Shown: positions 16,155 through 23,948 of the stretch, in pieces
Numbering within the stretch: the stretch's first letter is position 1
Layout of the letters: the number at the start of each line of letters is the position of its first letter
Source of the DNA: Singulisphaera sp. GP187
GTDB lineage: Bacteria > Planctomycetota > Phycisphaerae > Phycisphaerales > SM1A02
Direction of reading: 5' to 3'
Assembly (NCBI GenBank): GCA_945871445.1
Contig: CAMBWI010000004.1
Span: 1 to 64,000, forward strand
Length of the DNA: 64,000 nucleotides
Notes under the pieces: generated by a model
What the model saw: only the letters and a program-made list of their open reading frames with translations
What the model was told of the DNA's origin: nothing
The model's database searches: none
Position numbers and translations under genes: made by a program

Positions 16155-18947
16155 TCAACCCGCTTTGGCGATCAATGCTTGTTCTCGTTTGAACTCTAGG
16201 TGAATTGCAAGTTCCTGAACACCTCCAGGGAGCGCGAGCAATTCGATTGGAGTTCCTTCTGGAATCGGCGTTCCATCGTGACGAGTCACGACAACTTTCG
16301 TAAATCCTTGTAAGTGTTTGTCGAGCGCTGTTTGCAATTCTTTCTGTTTGTCTTCTGGAAGTTTGGCGAAACTTTCTCGCCCGCGGCACTTTGGAAATCT
16401 GCTGCATCCAAGCCACGCTCCACGTTTTCCGTCACGAAGATTCATAGGTGATGCACATTTCGGGCAGGGTAATTCAGTCAGAAATGCTGGAGCAGATGGC
16501 AATTTTAACCCACCTTTGCGGTCCACATTCAAAATGAATTGTGTTGGCTTTGCGGGCGCTTCGACAGGGGGCGCATCGACCGCAGTTGATTTCTTACTGC
16601 TCTTTTTCTTCTTTGCCTTCACAGGTTTTTCAGGCCGTGGTAAATCCTCGACGAGAAAATCTCCAAACTTTCCATGTCGCTTGACCATCGCGACACCATT
16701 GGGGGAAACAAGATCCAACTTTTCAGGGATGAGCGGCCTGCCTTGTCGATCAACGGCATTGGCGAATTTGCACTCGGGATAACTTGAGCAAGAGAGAAAG
16801 CGCCCACCTTTGCCGAGTCGATATTCGGTGCGGGATCCGCACGTTGGACAACTGTATGGAGCCGAGACTCGAATCGATTTCACGTGGTCGAGAAGCTTCG
16901 CGCTTTCGAGCAGGGGCTCGAGTGTTCGAGTCGTTCGCTTGAGCATCTTCTTCCAAGGTTCTTTCCCTTGCGCAATCTCATCGAGTTCTTCTTCGATGCG
17001 CCGGGTGTAATCAATTTCTACAAAGTTCGTTGGGAACGCATCAACCAAGAAGTCAGTGACCGCCATGCCAAGATCTGTGGCATAAAATCGTCGATCGACT
17101 TGCTCGACATATTCCCGCTCTTGGATCGTGCGAATGATGCTGGCGTATGTGGAAGGTCTTCCAATTCCAGCCTTTTCAAGTTCTTTGACAAGCGTCGCTT
17201 CGCTGAAACGCGGCGGGGGGCTGGAGAACTTCTGTTCTGGTTCAATCGAAAAGGGCGCAGAGAGATCGCCTTGCTTCACACTTGGCAAATTCTGTTCACT
17301 GTCAGAAGTTGGAACTCCAGAGGCTCGATAGCAACCATCGAACACTAAGACGCGTCCATTTGCCTTGAATGTTGCGCCTGTCTTCTTGTCGCTACGCACA
17401 AGTCTGATCGCAGTGGAATCCCACTCAGCCTCAACCATTTGGCATGCGACAAATCCGCGCCAGATCAATCCATAGAGTTTGAACTGGTCTTCGGTCAGAG
17501 AACGTGCAAGTGCATCTGGTGTTCGTGCAGGATCGGTTGGGCGAATTGCTTCGTGCGCTTCTTGGGCAGAAGCATTGCTGGTGGAATATTTGCGTGGAGA
17601 TTCTGGGAGATATCGCTCTCCATAACTTGATTTGATAAATGCACGAGCACGAGTGATCGCTTCACCAGAAAGGTTCGTGCTGTCTGTTCTCATATACGAG
17701 ATCAGACCAACGCGACCTTCGCGGGGAATGTCGATGCCTTCATATAACTGCTGCGCAATGCGCATCGTTCGATCGGTCGCAAATCCAAGTTTTCCAGATG
17801 CTGCTTGCTGAAGGGTGCTTGTCGTAAACGGGGGATATGGTTTTGATTTTGTTCGACTTGTTTCGATTGAATTGACCGCATATCGAGCTGCGGAATCGAG
17901 TCTTCCCACGATCGTGGCTTTGGTTTTCGCTCTTCCGCGAGCGTCAGAATCGGTGATGCGCTGAACTTTTACATCAAGAAGTCCAGCGGCTTCCGCAGCA
18001 CGAACAACATTTGGAGAAAGATCGTCTTTGGAATCTTTGTCTGCTTCAACCTGAAAAGGGATACCTGCAACTTCTACAAGTTCGCATTCGAGTCCTTGGT
18101 GATCTGCAAGCCACGCCATGCGATCACGAACAAATGGTCCTCGTCCACGTTCGTCCTTCTTCGAATTGAATTCAACCCATTTGGGAGCGAGGGTCATCGC
18201 CTTTGCGGGATCAAGTGCAAGGGTCGCCGTCATCGCCCACGATTCATCAGGGGTGAACGCAGCAATCTCTCGTTCGCGGTCAACAATTAAACGCGTTGCA
18301 GGACTTTGGACTCGGCCAGCACTCAATCCGCCTGCAACTTTTTTCCACAGAACAGGCGAGACAAGATATCCAACCACTCGGTCAAGAATTCTGCGAGCTT
18401 GTTGAGCATCGACGCGATTCATATCAATCGATCTTGGACGAGTGAATGCTTCAGCAACATCGGATTTGGTGACAGCGTCGAAGACAACGCGCTTCGCTTG
18501 GGTGGGAGAGATTCCAAGTATCTCGGCGAGATGCCATGCGATAGCTTCTCCTTCGCGATCAAGATCTGTTGCAAACCATATTGCGCTCGCAGACTTGGCG
18601 AGTTTCTTCAGTTCGTTGACGGTCTTCAATTTGGCATCATCGACAACATAAGTCGGTTCGAATGTCGCAAGGTCGACGCCAGGAACTGGTTGTTTGACAC
18701 CCTTGGCGGCACGCTTGGGTAGATCTCTTATATGTCCGATGCTTGCACGAACGATGAAGCCCTTGCCCAGGTATTTCTCGATGGTTTTCGCCTTTGCAGG
18801 GCTCTCCACGATCACCAATTGATAAGAGGCATCACCTGTTTTTCGCGCAGTTGTTTTGGCTTTTGACGACTTTGCAAGACCGGTTTTATCGGGTTTCTTG
18901 GTGGTTTTCGTCACGGACTTCTTTTTGTTTTCAGTTTTCTTAGGCAT
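16155..18947 (-). CDS. topA: DNA topoisomerase I
   Basis: Type IA topoisomerase that relaxes negative supercoils. The chosen product is 930 residues. A Lys-rich N-terminal tail (~40 residues) precedes the TOPRIM domain starting YQLVIVESPAKAKTIEKYLG and ATDLDREGEAIAWHL; the active-site Tyr is in GLISYMRTDSTNLS. Two C-terminal C4 zinc ribbons are visible (CPTCGSRTEY...CSSYPEC and CPKCASPM...CSRFPKC), separated by an Ala/Lys-rich linker. The frame begins at a GTG at 18971; ATG 18947 is preferred. Convergent with the nucleoside transporter gene. Confidence 0.97.
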   Translation of the reverse strand: MPKKTENKKKSVTKTTKKPDKTGLAKSSKAKTTARKTGDASYQLVIVESPAKAKTIEKYLGKGFIVRASIGHIRDLPKRAAKGVKQPVPGVDLATFEPTYVVDDAKLKTVNELKKLAKSASAIWFATDLDREGEAIAWHLAEILGISPTQAKRVVFDAVTKSDVAEAFTRPRSIDMNRVDAQQARRILDRVVGYLVSPVLWKKVAGGLSAGRVQSPATRLIVDREREIAAFTPDESWAMTATLALDPAKAMTLAPKWVEFNSKKDERGRGPFVRDRMAWLADHQGLECELVEVAGIPFQVEADKDSKDDLSPNVVRAAEAAGLLDVKVQRITDSDARGRAKTKATIVGRLDSAARYAVNSIETSRTKSKPYPPFTTSTLQQAASGKLGFATDRTMRIAQQLYEGIDIPREGRVGLISYMRTDSTNLSGEAITRARAFIKSSYGERYLPESPRKYSTSNASAQEAHEAIRPTDPARTPDALARSLTEDQFKLYGLIWRGFVACQMVEAEWDSTAIRLVRSDKKTGATFKANGRVLVFDGCYRASGVPTSDSEQNLPSVKQGDLSAPFSIEPEQKFSSPPPRFSEATLVKELEKAGIGRPSTYASIIRTIQEREYVEQVDRRFYATDLGMAVTDFLVDAFPTNFVEIDYTRRIEEELDEIAQGKEPWKKMLKRTTRTLEPLLESAKLLDHVKSIRVSAPYSCPTCGSRTEYRLGKGGRFLSCSSYPECKFANAVDRQGRPLIPEKLDLVSPNGVAMVKRHGKFGDFLVEDLPRPEKPVKAKKKKSSKKSTAVDAPPVEAPAKPTQFILNVDRKGGLKLPSAPAFLTELPCPKCASPMNLRDGKRGAWLGCSRFPKCRGRESFAKLPEDKQKELQTALDKHLQGFTKVVVTRHDGTPIPEGTPIELLALPGGVQELAIHLEFKREQALIAKAG

Positions 18948-19052
18948 CAACGGGGGAGATAATGGGGTCACTTTTCAAATTGTCAAGTCTCACGGCATCG
19001 GCATGATCATCCCATCGCCCCAAGTCTTCATTCAAATTTTTCAGTTATTTCG

Positions 19053-20039
19053 CTAAGAAGTGCGATTTGTGAGTCCGAGAACCTCTCGAAAAAATTCTTT
19101 CGTTTTTTCTTCGTTGCAGGGGTCAGTGGACCAAGTCGACCGTTCGATGTGCCGAAATCGCCTCAACCAAGTTCTCTGCTGACGAGCCAATTTGCGAGTG
19201 CGGATTTTGATTGCCTCAAATGCATCGTTCAAAGGCATCGTTCCTGCGATGTGTTCGGCAAGTTCGCGGTATCCAACTGCTTCGCCCGCTTGCCGCCCAA
19301 GCGGTGCAATCTGAAGAAGTCGCCGGACCTCATCGAGAAAACCACTCTCCATCATCTTCTTTACTCTTCGATTGATCGATGTTGAATTGGACTCTGGATC
19401 TGGCAGAAGTCCAAAGCACTGCCAACCCGCAGGCAATGTGGGGCCACGCGCATTCCACTGTGTTTGATGAGCACTCAGAGCAACTCCAGTGAGTGTTGTG
19501 ACTTCAATCGCACGGATCATTCTGCGTTGATCGTTGGGATGAATTCGATCGGCTGAAGGAGGATCGATCGCAATCAGTCGAGCGCGAAGTTCTGCAAGAG
19601 AAAGTTCGCGCAGAGTTGCACGCAATGTTTCATCCGCTGCAGGACCTTCGAAAAGTCCCGCAAGAAGTGCTTGAACGTATAAATTTGTCCCACCTACTAC
19701 GACGGCTGATTTGCCTCGTTGCTGAATGTTTTCAATTGCAGTATGCGCGCCTTCGAGCCAGCGTTCGACAGTAAATCCTTCCTCGTATGGATCCGCAACA
19801 TCGATGAGATGGTGTGGAATCTGCCCTTGCTCTGTGATCGAAGGCTTCGCTGTGCCAATATCCATTCCGCGATAAATCTGCATTGAATCTGCGCTGACAA
19901 TTTCGATTTGTCCTTTATAAAGTTCGGCAAGAGAAAATGCGAGCGCACTTTTTCCACTTGCGGTAGGACCAAGAATGAGAATGACGGGAGGAATTTCCAC
20001 AGGAACAAATGAGTTGTACCCTCTTGGAGATGAAGCCAC
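19053..20039 (-). CDS. miaA: tRNA dimethylallyltransferase
   Basis: Transfers a dimethylallyl group from DMAPP to A37 of tRNAs reading UNN codons. Length 328 is normal. The P-loop GPTASGKSALAFSLAE, then IVSADSMQIYRGMDIGTAKP, VGGTNLYVQALL and the C-terminal KIRTRKLARQQRTWLRRF are all characteristic. The start shown is a GTG at 20039; it overlaps the 5' end of the divergent pgk gene by 31 bases, so a later start is possible. It uses the prenyl donor made by the MEP genes nearby. Confidence 0.96.
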   Translation of the reverse strand: MASSPRGYNSFVPVEIPPVILILGPTASGKSALAFSLAELYKGQIEIVSADSMQIYRGMDIGTAKPSITEQGQIPHHLIDVADPYEEGFTVERWLEGAHTAIENIQQRGKSAVVVGGTNLYVQALLAGLFEGPAADETLRATLRELSLAELRARLIAIDPPSADRIHPNDQRRMIRAIEVTTLTGVALSAHQTQWNARGPTLPAGWQCFGLLPDPESNSTSINRRVKKMMESGFLDEVRRLLQIAPLGRQAGEAVGYRELAEHIAGTMPLNDAFEAIKIRTRKLARQQRTWLRRFRHIERSTWSTDPCNEEKTKEFFREVLGLTNRTS

Positions 20040-21250
20040 GAACGATTGACCAACTCGATGTTGCCGGGCGCAGAGTCTTTGTCCGCGCAGATTTTAATGT
20101 GCCACAAGATGATGCGGGAAGAATTACCGATGATCGGCGGATTCGGCTGACTCTTCCAACAATAGAATCGATCATCTCTCGCGGAGGAAGCGTGATTTTG
20201 GCGACGCATCTCGGTCGTCCAGAGGGTGTTGGCTATGAAGCGGAATTTAGCGTCGCGCCAGTTGCAGAGCGTTTGCGAGAACTTTCACCACTTTTGTGTG
20301 GATTGCGATTGATCGCAGGGCGTGCGACGGACGAAGCTGCCGCGCAAGCGGCGGCAGCGTTAAATCCAGGCGAATCATTGCTCTTAGAAAACTTACGATT
20401 TGAAAAGGGGGAGAAGAAAGGCGATGCTGCTCTCGCTGCAACGCTCGCGAAATACGCAGATGCATATTGCAATGATGCATTTGGCGCATCGCATCGAACG
20501 GATGCATCGATGCACGCATTGCCGATGGCGTTTCGAGCACAGGGAAAGCCATGTGTTGCCGGAAAGTTGCTCGAACGAGAAATTCGTTATCTCAAGGGAG
20601 TTGTTGATTCTCCAACGAAACCATTCGTCGCAATTGTTGGCGGTGCGAAGGTCTCGGACAAATTGATTGCACTTCGAAATCTCTGCGGTCGTGTTGACAC
20701 GATTCTCGTTGGGGGAGCGATGGCATACACATTCTTAAAGGCACTTGGTACGCCTGTCGGGCAAAGTTTGGTTCAAGACAAGATGCTTGATGAAGCGAGA
20801 GCAATTCTGCAATTCGCTGCTGAACGCTCGACCAAGATCGAATTGCCTGTTGACCATGTTTGTGGCGAAGGGCTTGTGGCTGGAACACCAACGCGCATCA
20901 TTGTTGGTGCAATCCCCGATGAACTTATGGGTTTGGATATCGGTCCAGCAACGGTCGAACGGTTTTCGACAATCTTGAAATCCGCAAAGACGATTGTGTG
21001 GAATGGTCCCGTTGGAGCGTTCGAAACAGCGCCATTTCACGAAGGAACCTTTCAGTTGGTCAAGGCCGTGGTGGAGTCCACAAGGCATGGCGCTACGAGC
21101 GTGGCAGGTGGTGGGGATACAGCGGCTGCGGTCGAAGCGGCGGGTGCTGCCGAGCACTTCAGCCATATTTCAACTGGTGGCGGAGCATCATTGGAGATGC
21201 TGGAAGGAAAAGCCTTTGTTTGTCTGAATGCTCTCGATCCAGCGCCTTGA
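20009..21250 (+). CDS. pgk: Phosphoglycerate kinase
   Basis: Glycolytic enzyme making ATP and 3-phosphoglycerate. It is 413 residues from ATG 20009, which has an AGGAA ribosome-binding site; a second ATG at 20030 begins the conserved MKPRTIDQLDVAGRRVFVRADFNVP. Other signatures are ILATHLGRPEG, ENLRFEKGE, VGGAKVSDKL, VWNGPVGAFE and SVAGGGDTAAAVE with the C-terminal HISTGGGASLEMLEG. It is divergent from and overlaps miaA at the 5' ends. Confidence 0.97.
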   Translation: MSCTLLEMKPRTIDQLDVAGRRVFVRADFNVPQDDAGRITDDRRIRLTLPTIESIISRGGSVILATHLGRPEGVGYEAEFSVAPVAERLRELSPLLCGLRLIAGRATDEAAAQAAAALNPGESLLLENLRFEKGEKKGDAALAATLAKYADAYCNDAFGASHRTDASMHALPMAFRAQGKPCVAGKLLEREIRYLKGVVDSPTKPFVAIVGGAKVSDKLIALRNLCGRVDTILVGGAMAYTFLKALGTPVGQSLVQDKMLDEARAILQFAAERSTKIELPVDHVCGEGLVAGTPTRIIVGAIPDELMGLDIGPATVERFSTILKSAKTIVWNGPVGAFETAPFHEGTFQLVKAVVESTRHGATSVAGGGDTAAAVEAAGAAEHFSHISTGGGASLEMLEGKAFVCLNALDPAP

Positions 21251-21286
21251 ATCGGATATAGTCAAGAATAGAAAGTAGAACCAACT

Positions 21287-22393
21287 ATGCGAAACATTCT
21301 CTTTACCTGCACTGCACTCACTCTTCTCGCGTTGGCTCCGATTCCACAAGATGCGCCAAAGTTGGCTGTTGGAGATCAGGCACCATCGGTTGATGGGCTG
21401 GAATTTGTTCAAGGAGAACTGGTTTCAGATTCCAAAGTTCGGGTTGTGGAATTCTGGGCAACTTGGTGTGGACCTTGCAAGACATCTATTCCTCACATTA
21501 ATGAACTTTATCAAGCACAAAGCGCCAATGGACTTGAAGTAATTGGCGTGACTACTGAAACACGCACAAAGGTCGAGCCGTTTGTCCGACAGCGGGGCAG
21601 TCAGATGTCTTACACAGTTGCGCTAGATCCAGAGAAGAAAATCAGCGCCGCATTTATGGAAGCCGCAGGCCAAAATGGAATTCCATGTGCTTTCGTCATT
21701 GGCCAGAACCGCAAGATTGTGTTCATTGGACACCCGATGGACCCAGAATTCACCAAGGCTGTAAAACTTTCGATGACCGGGCGCTATGACCCGAAACTCT
21801 TGAAGCAAGCCGCTCCCAGTTTGGAAGCCGCTCGCAATGCGATCAAGTCCAAGAATTTCAAGGATGCATATCGTCGATTTGACGAAGTGGTCGCACTGGA
21901 CCCTGTGATCTTTTCAGATATCTCAATCGAGAAATATCGAGTGATGTTAAATGACGAGAAAAATGAAACGGGTGCGAAAAACTATGCAGCAGAAATGGCA
22001 AAAGCGTTTGCTGATGCTGGAGATATTACAGCACTTCGTGACCTTGCTTTGACGCTCTCTTCTGACCCGCAAGTGAGTGTGTATGACAACGATCTCGCGC
22101 TCGTCGTTGCAGAAGCAATGGTCAAATCTGCTTCGAGCACTGATCCAAATGCCAATGCAACACTCGCTTCTGTTTATTACGCACGTGGTGAATTCGCCAA
22201 GGCTGTTTCAGCGCAAAAGAAAGCAATGCGTTTGGCAATTCCAAATGCAAAGGTTCTTTATAAGCCCACTCTTGATGCGTATGAATTGGCGGTGAAGCGA
22301 GGGACGAAGGTTGCAGTTCCCGTAGCCTCAGTGCCTCAAGAGCAAGCGAAACCAGACGCAGTTCCACAGACTGTTCCAGTTGGGACGCCATAA
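21287..22393 (+). CDS. TlpA/ResA-type thioredoxin with C-terminal helical repeats
   Basis: A 368-residue exported redox protein. A signal peptide (about residues 1-18) is followed by a TlpA-like thioredoxin fold with the active site WATWCGPCKTSIPH (Cys61, Cys64) and GIPCAFVIGQNRKIVFIGHP. Residues ~190-340 are helical and TPR-like (YRRFDEVVALDP, YYARGEFAKAVSAQKKAM). The tail is Pro/Val/Gln-rich. Likely a periplasmic disulfide reductase or peroxidase-like protein with a protein-binding half; the partner is unknown. rpe follows two bases after the stop codon. Confidence 0.85.
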   Translation: MRNILFTCTALTLLALAPIPQDAPKLAVGDQAPSVDGLEFVQGELVSDSKVRVVEFWATWCGPCKTSIPHINELYQAQSANGLEVIGVTTETRTKVEPFVRQRGSQMSYTVALDPEKKISAAFMEAAGQNGIPCAFVIGQNRKIVFIGHPMDPEFTKAVKLSMTGRYDPKLLKQAAPSLEAARNAIKSKNFKDAYRRFDEVVALDPVIFSDISIEKYRVMLNDEKNETGAKNYAAEMAKAFADAGDITALRDLALTLSSDPQVSVYDNDLALVVAEAMVKSASSTDPNANATLASVYYARGEFAKAVSAQKKAMRLAIPNAKVLYKPTLDAYELAVKRGTKVAVPVASVPQEQAKPDAVPQTVPVGTP

Positions 22394-22395
22394 GT

Positions 22396-23079
22396 TTGCC
22401 GCGAGAAAAGTCGTTGCTTTTTCGTAGACCAATCAATTCTCCATTGATCGGACCATCGATCCTCTCTGCAAATTTTGCGGAATTGGGGAAAGATGTTCGT
22501 TCGGTGCTGAAATCTGGAGCGGATTACATCCATGTTGATGTGATGGATGGACACTTTGTGCCAAATCTTTCGATGGGGCCTGCAGTCTGTGCGGCAGTTC
22601 GGCGTGCGGCTCCTCGAGCATGGATTGATGTGCATCTCATGATCATGAATCCCGCAGATTTCATAGACCCGTTTCTTGCCGCTGGTGCGAACAATTTGAC
22701 ATTCCATATTGAAACAGTCCAGAAGCCTGCTGCGCTCATTAGGACAATTCAATCAAAGGGTGCGACAGCTGGAATCGCAATCAAACCTGCGACACCGTGG
22801 ACTGCGATCAAGTCACTTTTGACTTTGGCAGATGTTTTTCTTGTGATGAGCGTTCACCCAGGATTCAGCGGGCAGAAATTTCTTCGATCTGCTCTGCCAA
22901 AGGTTCGGGCAATTCGAGAGCGCATCAGTGATACGCAGCGCGTCGAACTTGACGGCGGAGTGACTCCTCAGAATGCACAAATGTGCAGACGCGCTGGATG
23001 CGATGCGCTTGTCTCTGGTTCAGAAATCTTTCAAAGCAAGAATTTCGCACAAGTGATCACTGCGCTGCGCAGTGGCTGA
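22396..23079 (+). CDS. rpe: Ribulose-phosphate 3-epimerase
   Basis: Interconverts ribulose 5-phosphate and xylulose 5-phosphate in the pentose phosphate pathway. The metal-binding and catalytic signatures are present: SILSANFAELG, DYIHVDVMDGHFVPN, DVHLMI, MSVHPGFSGQKF and ELDGGVTPQN. At 227 residues the length is normal. The TTG at 22396 is the apparent start, two bases after the TlpA gene stop, so translation may be coupled. The accD gene follows immediately. Confidence 0.94.
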   Translation: MPREKSLLFRRPINSPLIGPSILSANFAELGKDVRSVLKSGADYIHVDVMDGHFVPNLSMGPAVCAAVRRAAPRAWIDVHLMIMNPADFIDPFLAAGANNLTFHIETVQKPAALIRTIQSKGATAGIAIKPATPWTAIKSLLTLADVFLVMSVHPGFSGQKFLRSALPKVRAIRERISDTQRVELDGGVTPQNAQMCRRAGCDALVSGSEIFQSKNFAQVITALRSG

Positions 23080-23098
23080 TTCGAGAGCGGGATATCGC

Positions 23099-23104
23099 TA
23101 GAAT
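23099..23104 (+). promoter_or_regulatory. -10 box of accD (TAGAAT)
   Basis: TAGAAT ends seven bases before the ATG at 23112. An alternative ATG at 23103 overlaps the box itself, so if this promoter is real the later ATG is used. Confidence 0.45.
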
Positions 23105-23111
23105 GTCACCG

Positions 23112-23948
23112 ATGGCAGATCCGACGTCGGAAATTGAAACACCACCCGCATCGAAGCGAGCAGTTCCAGATGGCTTATGGATGCAATGTCCTGCCTGTGG
23201 AGAAACACTCTTTCGCAAAGCGGTCGAACAGAATCTCAATGTCTGCCCGCGGTGTGATTATCACATGCGAATGAGCGGTCGACAGCGGGTGAATCAATTA
23301 CTCGATCCAGGATCTTTCGAACCGATGAATGCAAAGATGGCGCCTGCGGATCCGCTGAAATTTGTTGATCTCAAAGCCTATTCGGATCGGATTGTTCAGG
23401 CTCAAAAACAGACTGGCGAGAATGACGGCGCGCAAACTGGAACTGGATTTATCAAAGGTCGAAAAGTCGTCATCGCTGTTATGGATTTCACCTTTCTTGC
23501 CGGGTCGATGGGATCCGTGGTCGGTGAAAAGGTGACCTGCGCGATTGAACATGCGACTGAAAACGGCTTGCCATTCATTGCGGTCTGTTGCTCTGGTGGA
23601 GCGCGCATGCAGGAATCTGGATTTTCGTTGATGCAGATGGCAAAGACAAGCGCGGCACTCGGCAGACTTGATGATGTTGGAGGTTTGTTCATCTCTGTGC
23701 TGACTGACCCAACGACTGGTGGAGTGACTGCAAGCTTTGCAATGCTCGGCGATGTGATCTTCGCAGAACCCAAGGCGCTCATCGGTTTCGCAGGACCTCG
23801 AGTCATTCGACAAACGATTCGACAAGAGCTTCCAGAAGGTTTTCAAACAAGCGAATTTTTGCTTGATGCTGGCTTCTTGGATCGCATCGTGCACCGCGCG
23901 AATCTTCGCAGCGAAATCAGTCGAATCATCGACTATTCGGGCAACTAG
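23112..23948 (+). CDS. accD: Acetyl-CoA carboxylase carboxyltransferase subunit beta
   Basis: Beta half of the carboxyltransferase that makes malonyl-CoA for fatty acid synthesis. An N-terminal C4 zinc ribbon (MQCPACG ... CPRCDYHMR) precedes the crotonase-like domain (RKVVIAVMDFTFLAGSMGSV, CCSGGARMQESGFSLMQM, GGVTASFAMLGDV, GFAGPRVIRQT). The frame is open from 22983, overlapping rpe; ATG 23112 or ATG 23103 are the likely starts, with the promoter favouring 23112. The partner accA is not in the window. It overlaps the lnt start by one base. Confidence 0.95.
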   Translation: MADPTSEIETPPASKRAVPDGLWMQCPACGETLFRKAVEQNLNVCPRCDYHMRMSGRQRVNQLLDPGSFEPMNAKMAPADPLKFVDLKAYSDRIVQAQKQTGENDGAQTGTGFIKGRKVVIAVMDFTFLAGSMGSVVGEKVTCAIEHATENGLPFIAVCCSGGARMQESGFSLMQMAKTSAALGRLDDVGGLFISVLTDPTTGGVTASFAMLGDVIFAEPKALIGFAGPRVIRQTIRQELPEGFQTSEFLLDAGFLDRIVHRANLRSEISRIIDYSGN

